Under the pieces are notes generated by a model that had not been told where the DNA came from, searched no databases, and saw only the letters and a program-made list of their open reading frames with translations. Below are positions 1 to 5,165 of a DNA stretch of 5,392 bases, piece after piece. The stretch's first letter is position 1. The number at the start of each line of letters is the position of its first letter. Origin of the DNA: Schwartzia sp. (in: firmicutes) (GTDB lineage Bacteria; Bacillota; Negativicutes; Selenomonadales; Selenomonadaceae); contig JAGAZS010000028.1 in assembly GCA_017939945.1 (NCBI GenBank), positions 1 through 5,392 of the forward strand, read 5' to 3'. Made by a program: the position numbers and the translations under genes.

Positions 1-125
1 ACATATTTCGCCTTCAAGAGCGAAATGATGACGAAGCCGCCGCCCACCGTCAGCGCGCTGATCCAAAAGGTCGACCAACAAAGCGCGCGGTAAAAATGAC
101 CGTCGCGCTTCTTGTTTTCGTCCAT
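1..125 (-). CDS. chrA: Chromate transporter (CHR family), N-terminal fragment
   Basis: This is the start of an inner-membrane transporter of the CHR (chromate ion transporter) family. The other end lies beyond the window edge. The 41 visible residues begin MDENKKRDGHFYRALCW and continue into a hydrophobic segment containing SALTVGGGFVII. The GGGF/GGGY signature at the first membrane segment, followed by a short basic stretch (KAKYV), is typical of the family, where this region usually precedes a conserved SSPGP motif that is not visible here. The ATG at 123-125 was chosen because a G-rich SD (GGGGGGA) lies 7 nt upstream, and an alternative ATG at 130-132 is out of frame. It follows the small membrane-protein gene by 32 nt and is probably in the same operon. 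Members with this N-terminus in Firmicutes are often short (about 190 residues) and encoded in pairs. True chromate transport is inferred only from the family name. Confidence 0.82.
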   Translation of the reverse strand, partial: MDENKKRDGHFYRALCWSTFWISALTVGGGFVIISLLKAKY

Positions 126-157
126 CCGTCATTCCCCCCAGCCTTGATCTTTCGCCG

Positions 158-484
158 TCATAAAAAGGCCAGCACAACCGCACCCATGCCCAGCGCCATC
201 GCAAAGCCCTTCATCACGTTGCCGAGCCAGACGCCGACCAGGTTTTCCGCCAACGGGCGCAGCAGGAACATCAAAAGGGACAGCGTCAAAAACGCCAGCG
301 GCACATCCCCCGAGACCAGCGCGTAGACGAACAGCACCGCCGACAGCATCATGCCCGTCTTCTGCCCGCGCGAAAACATCGGGCCGTCCGGCTCCGGCTC
401 GATCACCGGATGCATATTGAGCCGATGCGTCGACGAGGTCTGCCGCACCTCGTCGTCAAAATCAAAACTGTAATCGCGCCGCAT
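158..484 (-). CDS. Small membrane protein of unknown function (108 aa)
   Basis: I do not recognise this protein. It has 108 residues: a polar, acidic cytosolic-type head (residues 1-42, starting MRRDYSFDFDDEVRQ, with a proline- and glutamate-rich piece HPVIEPEPDGP) and then three likely membrane segments at about 44-58, 61-77 and 84-107. No signal peptide, cysteine pair or catalytic motif is visible. The ATG at 482-484 is chosen over longer in-frame starts because AAAGGAG sits 7-8 nt upstream and begins right after the stop of the radical SAM gene, only 14 nt away. The longer version would run through the end of that gene in another frame. The chromate transporter gene starts 32 nt downstream, so it probably shares the operon. 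It may anchor or assist the AmmeMemoRadiSam proteins, but this rests on position only. Confidence 0.8.
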   Translation of the reverse strand: MRRDYSFDFDDEVRQTSSTHRLNMHPVIEPEPDGPMFSRGQKTGMMLSAVLFVYALVSGDVPLAFLTLSLLMFLLRPLAENLVGVWLGNVMKGFAMALGMGAVVLAFL

Positions 485-498
485 GGCGTGTCTCCTTT

Positions 499-1329
499 CT
501 AATAGCAGTTCCCCGCGTACACATACTTCAAATGCCGCCGCGCCGTTTCGCACAGCTTTTCCATCGTCGCCATCGGCGTCATCGGCTCGTTCATTTTCCA
601 GCGCGGGAAATAGCGACTGATATGAAGCGGCAGCTCCTCGGAAATCGAGGCCAGCCACGCCGCTTCCCTGTCCATGTCTTCGACGCTGTCGCTGATTCCC
701 GGCACCGCCAGCGTCGTCACTTCCACATGGCAGGACTTCGCCGCCCGCGTAATCGTACGCTTCACCGTATCGAGATCGCCGCCGAGTTTTTTATAGCTTT
801 CCGCCGACCATGTTTTCAGATCGATGTTCATCGCGTCCACATAGGGCAGCAGTTTTTCCAATATTTCCGGCTCCGCCGTGCCGTTCGTGACCAGCGCGAC
901 AAGAAGGCCTTTCTCGTGCAGCAGCTTTGCCGAATCATAGACGTATTCCCATCCGATCAGCGGCTCGTTGTAGGTAAAGGCCGCGCCCACATTGTCCCGG
1001 GAAACGAACTCCTTCGCGAGATCGGCCAGCCGCTCCGGGGACAGCGAATCCGTTTCCGCCTCTTCGCCGACTTGCGAGATTGACGCGTTCTGGCAGAACG
1101 CGCAGGAAAGATTGCAGCCGAAGGTACCGACAGACAGGATATATTTTCCGGACTGCCAGCGGCTGAATGGCTTTTTCTCGACGGGATCGAGCGCTATCGA
1201 GGTCACAAGCCCATAGGAAAGGCTGACGACCTCGCCGCCCCGGTTTCCCCGCGCCTGGCAAAGCCCCGTCTGCCCTTCGGAAAGAGCGCAGTGGTGAAAA
1301 CAGACGGGGCAAATCGCTTTGTTCGCCAT
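499..1329 (-). CDS. amrS: AmmeMemoRadiSam system radical SAM enzyme
   Basis: This is a radical SAM protein of 276 residues, the usual genomic partner of Memo and AMMECR1 proteins. Such genes were often labelled pyruvate formate-lyase activating enzyme, but the true substrate is not established. The [4Fe-4S]/SAM site is the CxxxCxxC motif at C72, C76 and C79 (GTFGCNLSCAFCQN). An N-terminal cysteine set, C7, C10, C14 and C24 (CPVCFHHC then GLC), is typical of this family and probably binds a second metal or cluster. Later family-like stretches are TYNEPLI, ALVTNGT and MNIDLKTW. The protein stops at AGNCY, without the C-terminal cysteine-rich ribbon that I recall in longer homologues, so it is the short form. 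The ATG at 1327-1329 is preferred to an upstream TTG at 1342-1344, because GGGGAG lies 5-6 nt before it and directly follows the stop of the Memo-AMMECR1 gene. Confidence 0.92.
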   Translation of the reverse strand: MANKAICPVCFHHCALSEGQTGLCQARGNRGGEVVSLSYGLVTSIALDPVEKKPFSRWQSGKYILSVGTFGCNLSCAFCQNASISQVGEEAETDSLSPERLADLAKEFVSRDNVGAAFTYNEPLIGWEYVYDSAKLLHEKGLLVALVTNGTAEPEILEKLLPYVDAMNIDLKTWSAESYKKLGGDLDTVKRTITRAAKSCHVEVTTLAVPGISDSVEDMDREAAWLASISEELPLHISRYFPRWKMNEPMTPMATMEKLCETARRHLKYVYAGNCY

Positions 1330-1340
1330 TTTTTCTCCCC

Positions 1341-2726
1341 TCAATGGTGCCTTACCACCTCAAACCGCCAGAGCTTCACCGGACCGTTGGGGTCGATGCC
1401 GCCCTTTCGGCACGCGATCGAGAGCTGCTCGGCCACGGTGTCTACGCCCGCGAGGTCGGGCAGCAGCAAGCCGCGCCGCCCGCCGCTCTCGACGATGACG
1501 CCGTACCGCTTCGGGTCGAGCATCTCGTCCGAGGCAATCGGCTCCGGCGTGGTCAGCACGTCCACGCTGTAGACGAGATCTTCCAGCTCATCCTCGGTCA
1601 CCGGGCTGAACCGCGGATCCTCCGAGCAGGCCGACACCGCGTTCCGCACGATTTCCGCACCGAGGCTTTCCGTGACCGGCAGGATCGTTCCGATGCAGCC
1701 ACGCAGCATCCCGTCCTTTTTCAGCGAGACGAAAGCACCCGCCTTTTTCCCCGAAAGCTCCGGCGGCAAATCCTTCGGCACCTCGGCCTGTTTTCCCGTT
1801 TTCACGAATGTCTCCAGACTCATCCGTGCCAATTTCACATATTCGTCCTCCGCCGCCTTCCGCGCCGCGAGGCGATCCTTCTGCGCTTTCTCGAACAACG
1901 CCCCGAAAGCGCGGCTCTCGTCGCGCTCGCCGACGATGAAAGACGCCACGCCGTAGCCGACGCCGAAAGGCCCTTCATAGGAAAGCTGCTCGCACTCGAC
2001 CTTCCGACGGTCCAGCGCGCCCGCCATCATCCAGAACGATCGAAGCCCGCACTCCGCCGCTCCCTCGGAAAGCTCCGAATCGATCGACAGCAGCCGCAGG
2101 AAATCCCCCTTCGCCAGCGCTTCCATGCACTCCTTGTCAAAGACCGGACCTTCGGCGGCAAAACCGTAAGGGCCGTCGGCCTTCAGTTTATGGGAGAGAT
2201 CGCCGGAAGCCACATAGACCACGCGGCGGTTCAGAAGCTCCGCCGCCCGCGCCACGCATTCCCCGAACCGGTAATGGGCGCGGGTCGATTGTCCGGAAAG
2301 GCCGACGCGGATTATTTTCACATCGGGCATGACCTCCTGCACAAAACGCAGCGGAACCATCGTGCCGTGATCGAGCTCCGGCATCCGCTCCGCGCCCGTG
2401 CCGCCGTCCACGCCCGCTTCCGACATACAGCGCGACAAGGTTTTCACAAGTTCCGTGTCGTAATTCGCCGAGAGCTTCAGCCCCGGCACGCGGAAATTGC
2501 CGAAATTTCCTTCCGCGTGATCGCGCGGCGAGATATGGAAATAATCGGCGTACATCGTCGCGTGGGGACTCGAAATGATTACCGTATCCGGCTTCAGTGC
2601 CGCCATGCGCCGCATCGCCTCGCGGTACGCGTCAATGGTCGGCTGGATCTTCTTCTCCTCGCCGCGCCCGATCTCCGGCATGATCAAAGGCGGATGCGGC
2701 ACGACAACAGCTCCGACGACTCCCAT
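1341..2726 (-). CDS. Memo-like / AMMECR1 fusion protein (AmmeMemoRadiSam proteins B and A)
   Basis: This is a two-domain protein of 461 residues. Residues 1 to about 265 form a Memo-like domain, related to class III extradiol dioxygenases (LigB fold). Candidate metal or active-site residues are H11 (VPHPPLI), H55 (SSPHATMYADY), D119-H120 (LDHGT), H179 (SGDLSHK) and C226 (ECGLRS). Human Memo1 uses two histidines and a cysteine for metal binding, so H55 and C226 are the likeliest equivalents. A charged linker at about 266-298 leads to an AMMECR1 domain (about 290-461) with the hallmark LRGCIG at 341-346 and SEDPRFSPV at 368-376. The two domains are separate proteins in many organisms, and the fusion is familiar in Firmicutes. 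The ATG at 2724-2726 is chosen because GGGAGG lies 8-9 nt upstream. The 11-codon upstream extension would cover that SD. The biochemical role is unknown, but adjacency to amrS supports a shared pathway. Confidence 0.93.
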   Translation of the reverse strand: MGVVGAVVVPHPPLIMPEIGRGEEKKIQPTIDAYREAMRRMAALKPDTVIISSPHATMYADYFHISPRDHAEGNFGNFRVPGLKLSANYDTELVKTLSRCMSEAGVDGGTGAERMPELDHGTMVPLRFVQEVMPDVKIIRVGLSGQSTRAHYRFGECVARAAELLNRRVVYVASGDLSHKLKADGPYGFAAEGPVFDKECMEALAKGDFLRLLSIDSELSEGAAECGLRSFWMMAGALDRRKVECEQLSYEGPFGVGYGVASFIVGERDESRAFGALFEKAQKDRLAARKAAEDEYVKLARMSLETFVKTGKQAEVPKDLPPELSGKKAGAFVSLKKDGMLRGCIGTILPVTESLGAEIVRNAVSACSEDPRFSPVTEDELEDLVYSVDVLTTPEPIASDEMLDPKRYGVIVESGGRRGLLLPDLAGVDTVAEQLSIACRKGGIDPNGPVKLWRFEVVRHH

Positions 2727-2748
2727 GATGAAAACCTCCCTAATATCC

Positions 2749-2790
2749 TCACTAATCACTACTCACTAACCACTACTCACTAAATACTGA
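2749..2790 (-). repeat. Tandem 7-bp repeat array (KTAGTGR) between galE and the Memo-AMMECR1 gene
   Basis: Read on the minus (coding) strand, this gap holds five consecutive heptamers in exact 7-nt register: TTAGTGA, GTAGTGG, TTAGTGA, GTAGTGA, TTAGTGA. They are preceded by a degenerate unit, TCAGTAT. The consensus is (T/G)TAGTG(A/G), with T-type and G-type units alternating. The array fills most of the 69-nt gap between the galE stop and the next start and ends about 15 nt before that gene's SD. A shorter array of the same unit lies at 5165-5185, again in coding-strand orientation. No inverted symmetry or terminator shape is visible. Confidence 0.85.
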
Positions 2791-2795
2791 CCCCA

Positions 2796-3767
2796 CTAAT
2801 ACTTTCGGTTCTGCTCCCAATTCCAGGCGTCCTTCAAAATAGTTCCCAAATCGCTCCGTTTCGGCTCCCAGCCGAGAATTTCCCGTGCCTTCTTGTTGGC
2901 CGCGATCAGCGTCGCCGGATCGCCGGGGCGGCGCTCCGCAAGCTCATAGGGGATCTTGCCGCCCGTCACGCGCTCCGCCTCTTTTATCAGCTCCAGCACC
3001 GTGAAGCCCTCGCTGCTGCCGAGATTGAACTGCTCGCTCCCGTTTCTTTCCATAATATAACGAAGACCAAGATAATGCGCCTCCGCCAAATCCTCCACAT
3101 GAACATAGTCGCGGACGCAGCTTCCGTCCCGCGTGTCGTAGTCCGTGCCGAAGACCTTCATCGCGACTCCGTTTTTCGCCGCCCGCAGCACCCGCGGAAT
3201 CAGATGCGACTCCGGCTCGTGGGCCTCGCCGATGATCCCGTCGGGCGCGTCTCCCGCCGCGTTGAAATAGCGAAACGCGCAGGAGACCAGCCCGTAGGCT
3301 CGCCCGTAATCGGCCAGCATCGCCTCGCCGACACGCTTCGTCATGCCGTAGGGATTGATCGGCTCCCTCGGATGGTCCTCGTCGATCGGCACATAGCGCG
3401 GCTCGCCGAAAACCGCCGCCGTCGACGAAAACACGAAATAGCGGATATCGTGCGCGACCGCCGCGTCCAAAAGCGTTTTCAGCTTCACCACGTTGTTCTC
3501 GTAATACTTGGCCGGATTTTCCACCGACTCCCCGACCTCGATGAACGCGGCGAAATCCATGATCGCGTCAAATTTTTCCGCCGCCATCAAATCGTCCAGC
3601 AGCGCACGATCGCCCATATCGCCGACGACCAGCCGCCCGTCCGTCACCGCCTCGCGATGACCGTTGGAGAGATCGTCCAAAACGACGGTCTCGACGCCCT
3701 GCCGAGCCAAGAAACGGTTCGCATGGCTGCCGATATACCCGGCGCCGCCCGTGACCAAAACTTTCAT
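2796..3767 (-). CDS. galE: UDP-glucose 4-epimerase
   Basis: This extended short-chain dehydrogenase/reductase interconverts UDP-glucose and UDP-galactose (and in some members the N-acetyl forms) in the cytosol, feeding glycan synthesis and the Leloir pathway. It has 323 residues, normal for bacterial GalE. The Rossmann NAD site GGAGYIGSH is at residues 7-15, DDLSNGH at 31-37, the FSSTAAVFG region at 113-121 with T116 in the place of the catalytic Ser/Thr, and the YxxxK pair at Y140 and K144 (NPYGMTK). RYFNAAGD, RDGSCVRDYVHVEDLA and a C-terminal ILGWEPKRSDL follow, all characteristic of GalE. The ATG at 3765-3767 lies 12 nt after the fucosyltransferase stop, with a GGTGAGGG SD that contains that stop, suggesting coupled translation. 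Together with the fucosyltransferase it points to synthesis of a galactose- and fucose-containing surface glycan, which is an inference. Confidence 0.96.
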   Translation of the reverse strand: MKVLVTGGAGYIGSHANRFLARQGVETVVLDDLSNGHREAVTDGRLVVGDMGDRALLDDLMAAEKFDAIMDFAAFIEVGESVENPAKYYENNVVKLKTLLDAAVAHDIRYFVFSSTAAVFGEPRYVPIDEDHPREPINPYGMTKRVGEAMLADYGRAYGLVSCAFRYFNAAGDAPDGIIGEAHEPESHLIPRVLRAAKNGVAMKVFGTDYDTRDGSCVRDYVHVEDLAEAHYLGLRYIMERNGSEQFNLGSSEGFTVLELIKEAERVTGGKIPYELAERRPGDPATLIAANKKAREILGWEPKRSDLGTILKDAWNWEQNRKY

Positions 3768-3779
3768 AATATTATACCC

Positions 3780-4649
3780 TCACCAAGCAACCAAATTCAA
3801 TTTATCAGCACGACGGCAAAACATATTGGCTGCCAAGCTGAAAGAACTGCGCGGAATCAAACGATGCGCGCACAAAGACATGAGCTGCATATCGACATAG
3901 GCCCGATCACCTCTGTTGCCGTCCACCACGACAAGCCGGTCCCGGACGTCCTTGAGCCCCAAATCTTCCATGTGCTCTGCACACCACGCAAAATCGTCCG
4001 AAAAGAGATAATAATGCTCGGGCTGCCAAATGTCCTCCGCTTTGGCCAGCGCTGCCCGATACCAATCCGGTGAAGTCGCCCAGCCCAGCTTCGCCATATC
4101 GCCGCGCCGGATATGTACCGCCGTCGAATGCCTTTCTTCACTCATCCTCTGCGCCAGCGTGCGGTTTTCCGCTTCTTCAATTTCGGGAAAAACCAATTCC
4201 GTCAAAATGACCTTGGGAAAGTCCATCCAAAAGGCATCACCGAGCCAATACCCGTAATAATAGCAATCATCCGCTATTACTTTTCGTACCGCCTGCGGAG
4301 TTTCGTCCACCAACGTGATTTCCCCGCTGAACGAAATATTTGTTGCACTGCGCTCTCGAATAACCTTAATCGCATTCCCCGCGTCCAGGATTTGCTGCGC
4401 AATGCCGACGCCCTTTTCCCTTTGCTGAACCATTTCCTGCAATGCCTCCGACGGGAAGAAGCGGCTCAGTCGTTTTTTTCGCACGCCGAACAATCGCTCA
4501 AGCTCATATCCGTTATGCGGCACGTTAGATCCAAAAAAAGCTGTGTCATCGATGATGCAGCTTTCGCCCGTTTCGACTTCAAGCCACCGGAAAAAGACAT
4601 ACTGGAAAATCTGGTTTCCCAGGCCGCCGTTCATATATACCAGTCGCAC
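3780..4649 (-). CDS. GT11 family alpha-1,2-fucosyltransferase
   Basis: This enzyme would move fucose from GDP-fucose to a galactosyl acceptor in a surface glycan. It is 289 residues long, a normal size for bacterial GT11. Diagnostic motifs are the N-terminal GGLGNQIFQY (8-17), the GDP-fucose binding motif HIRRGD (179-184), YYLFSDD (213-219) and the C-terminal block DMQLMSLCAHRLIPRSSFS (253-271), which matches the usual DMxLMSxCxHxIxxxSSFS pattern. There is no signal peptide or membrane segment, as expected for a cytosolic enzyme. The start is a GTG at 4647-4649, because GAGGAGGA lies 8-9 nt upstream and an in-frame ATG six codons in would cut the conserved N-terminus close. Sampled GC is about 45-55%, clearly below its neighbours, which suggests horizontal acquisition. 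An alternative is another GT11 linkage specificity. The expected GDP-fucose genes are missing upstream, where a scar is seen instead. Confidence 0.92.
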   Translation of the reverse strand: MRLVYMNGGLGNQIFQYVFFRWLEVETGESCIIDDTAFFGSNVPHNGYELERLFGVRKKRLSRFFPSEALQEMVQQREKGVGIAQQILDAGNAIKVIRERSATNISFSGEITLVDETPQAVRKVIADDCYYYGYWLGDAFWMDFPKVILTELVFPEIEEAENRTLAQRMSEERHSTAVHIRRGDMAKLGWATSPDWYRAALAKAEDIWQPEHYYLFSDDFAWCAEHMEDLGLKDVRDRLVVVDGNRGDRAYVDMQLMSLCAHRLIPRSSFSLAANMFCRRADKLNLVAW

Positions 4650-4653
4650 CGGT

Positions 4654-4734
4654 TCAATCCTCCTCGTCGTTGCCCTTCCTCACACCGCCGTACAAAAAAT
4701 CCTCGATTCCATCCGCAGGTTCTGTCCGATACCG
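4654..4734 (-). pseudogene. C-terminal tail of a lost gene, possibly GDP-fucose synthase (fcl/wcaG)
   Basis: In a different frame from the ATG at 4768, 26 sense codons end at TGA 4654-4656, only 4 nt before the fucosyltransferase GTG, and the last codons carry that gene's SD. The encoded stretch is YRTEPADGIEDFLYGGVRK followed by GNDEED, with an arginine in front. It reads like a real protein tail, and the YRTE-(x)-ADGI / DFL elements recall the end of GDP-L-fucose synthases. The frame is closed by TGA at 4735-4737 on the upstream side, where it meets the gmd-like start, so it has no start of its own. The family assignment is tentative. That it is the 3' end of a deleted upstream gene is better supported by the stop/SD overlap. 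Confidence 0.42.
4658..4665 (-). promoter_or_regulatory. Ribosome binding site deciding the GTG start of the fucosyltransferase
   Basis: GAGGAGGA on the minus strand is a near-perfect SD, 8-9 nt before GTG at 4647-4649. It lies inside the last codons (GAG GAG GAT TGA) of the upstream gene tail, the usual layout for tightly coupled genes. This supports the GTG rather than an internal ATG as the real start. Confidence 0.8.
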
Positions 4735-4796
4735 TCACCCGGATCCCTGTAATCAATGCCTTTTTCATCCGAAAGCCTCCTTTGCGGATTTTTTCT

Positions 4797-4825
4797 ATTA
4801 TATCACAAGTCATTCGAATATTCGC
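4797..4825 (-). promoter_or_regulatory. Extended -10 promoter of the leftward operon
   Basis: The minus strand has TGATATAAT at 4797-4805, a perfect TATAAT (4797-4802) with the TGn extension. The position 17 nt further upstream (4820-4825) is a poor -35, which is acceptable for an extended -10 promoter. The predicted transcript start is near 4790, giving a leader of about 20 nt before the strong SD at 4776-4783. It would drive the remnant ORF, fucosyltransferase, galE, Memo-AMMECR1, amrS, the small membrane protein and the chromate transporter, as no terminator or better promoter is seen between them. Confidence 0.65.
4815..4824. promoter_or_regulatory. Perfect 10-bp palindrome overlapping the leftward -35 region
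   Basis: CGAATATTCG is a perfect palindrome, overlapped by a second one, ATTCGAAT, at 4812-4819. It sits across the -35 position of the leftward promoter, where a bound regulator could block or assist RNA polymerase. It is short, so a chance origin is not excluded. Confidence 0.35.
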
Positions 4826-4845
4826 CGAGAGAATAAGGTTTCTGT

Positions 4846-4873
4846 GGTTTTATAAAAATTTTTATCAAAAACC
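4846..4873. promoter_or_regulatory. AT-rich inverted repeat between the divergent promoters
   Basis: GGTTTTATAAAAA (4846-4858) is mirrored by TTTTTATCAAAAACC (4859-4873). The arms match except for a 2-nt insertion, and the core, 4852-4865, is a perfect 14-bp palindrome. It ends 2 nt before the rightward -35 hexamer. The low GC argues against a terminator. It could be a regulator site or act as an A/T-tract UP element. Confidence 0.45.
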
Positions 4874-4875
4874 TC

Positions 4876-4904
4876 TTGCTTTTTTATTTAATATGTGATT
4901 AAAT
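4876..4904 (+). promoter_or_regulatory. Promoter of the HMA protein / P-type ATPase unit
   Basis: The candidate has a -35 TTGCTT at 4876-4881, a 17-nt spacer and a -10 TTAAAT at 4899-4904, with TGA directly before it giving an extended -10. The start of transcription would be near 4911, leaving a leader of about 36 nt with the SD AGGAGG at 4933-4938. The hexamers match consensus only partly (3/6 and 4/6). The spacing and the TGn element make the case. Confidence 0.5.
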
Positions 4905-4922
4905 GTTCATGTAAACAATTAA
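4899..4922. promoter_or_regulatory. Candidate operator over the rightward -10 and start site
   Basis: TTAAATGTT (4899-4907) and AACAATTAA (4914-4922) form an inverted repeat with 8 of 9 positions paired and a 6-nt spacer. It covers the -10 hexamer and the predicted transcript start of a metal-efflux unit. That position and size fit a winged-helix metal sensor of the ArsR/SmtB type, whose sites often contain TGTTCA-like half-sites. TGTTCAT is present here, but no sensor gene is in the window. Confidence 0.4.
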
Positions 4923-4946
4923 AATATTTTTTAGGAGGAATACATT

Positions 4947-5165
4947 ATGAAAAAGAAGTACAAAATCGAAGTGGATTGCGCGGCTTGCGGGCTGAAGATG
5001 GAGGAGGCCGCCGCGAAGGTCGAGGGCGTCGACAAGGCAGCCGTCGGGTTCATGGCCCAGAAGATGACCATCGAGTTCGCCGAGGGCGCCGATCCCGCCG
5101 TCGTGATGCCGAAGGTTCGCGAAGCCTGCAAAAAGGTCGAGCCGGACTGCGAAGTGTTCATCTGA
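4947..5165 (+). CDS. Standalone heavy-metal-associated (HMA) domain protein
   Basis: This 72-residue protein is a single HMA domain (ferredoxin-like fold) that binds a soft metal ion through the CxxC pair C11 and C14. The motif is DCAAC, with an aspartate at D10 directly before the first cysteine, as in the N-terminal domains of Zn/Cd/Pb ATPases (ZntA type), whereas copper domains usually have MxCxxC. The later GVDKAAVGFMAQKMTIEF (27-44) is the typical second strand-turn-strand region of such domains. It probably delivers metal to, or regulates, the P-type ATPase encoded 55 nt downstream, a protein that begins directly with membrane segments and so appears to lack its own N-terminal HMA domain. 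ATG 4947 is supported by AGGAGG at 4933-4938 with an 8-nt spacer. A promoter and possible operator precede it. Confidence 0.92.
   Translation: MKKKYKIEVDCAACGLKMEEAAAKVEGVDKAAVGFMAQKMTIEFAEGADPAVVMPKVREACKKVEPDCEVFI

Larger units (their letters stand above)
4631..4768 (-). pseudogene. Chimeric remnant ORF starting like GDP-mannose 4,6-dehydratase (gmd)
   Basis: An ATG at 4766-4768 with an excellent SD (AAAGGAGG at 4776-4783, 7-nt spacer) opens a 45-codon frame beginning MKKALITGI. That beginning is typical of GDP-mannose 4,6-dehydratase (usually MKKALITGITGQDGSYL) and of some related reductases. After codon 9 the translation (RVTVSDRTCGWNR...) stops resembling any SDR protein. It is rich in Arg, Cys and Trp and runs out of frame over the start of the fucosyltransferase, ending at TGA 4631-4633. 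The reading is that the body of the gene has been deleted, leaving its promoter, SD and first codons. Gmd makes the precursor of GDP-fucose, which fits the next gene. Nine residues are too few for certainty, so an ordinary short leader ORF remains possible. Confidence 0.5.

Noticed and set aside
158..658. Longer 166-codon version of the small membrane protein
   Set aside because: The extra N-terminal part lies inside the end of amrS in a different frame. The ATG at 482-484 has its own strong SD immediately after the amrS stop.
1344..2783. 479-codon open frame on the plus strand, antisense to the Memo-AMMECR1 gene
   Set aside because: It is rich in Arg, His and Pro, has no recognisable domain, no SD and no neighbours on that strand. 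The opposite strand encodes two clear conserved domains. High GC with strong codon bias explains the open antisense frame.
2727..2795. Possible CRISPR or transposon-end interpretation of the repeat-bearing gap
   Set aside because: The units are 7 bp with no spacers, there is no inverted terminal repeat or target duplication, and no cas or transposase gene is nearby.
3771..3776. Perfect TATAAT on the minus strand just before galE
   Set aside because: It lies only 3-4 nt from the galE ATG, between the SD and the start, so a transcript from it would lack the SD. It looks like a chance AT-rich spacer.
3075..4073. 332-codon plus-strand frame crossing galE and the fucosyltransferase
   Set aside because: It spans two well-supported minus-strand genes and their gap, its composition is Arg/His-rich, and it shows no motif. 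It is an antisense shadow.
4739..4744. GGATCC (a BamHI site) at the proposed gmd/tail junction, which could suggest a cloning chimera
   Set aside because: About one such site is expected by chance in 5.4 kb, and another GGATCC occurs near 1615 inside the Memo-AMMECR1 gene. The GTG, SD and promoter layout is natural. Read mapping across the junction would settle it.
4113..4898. 261-codon plus-strand frame over the fucosyltransferase start and the divergent promoter region
   Set aside because: It covers the scar and the AT-rich promoter region, and its translation resembles no protein. Conserved GT11 motifs lie on the other strand.
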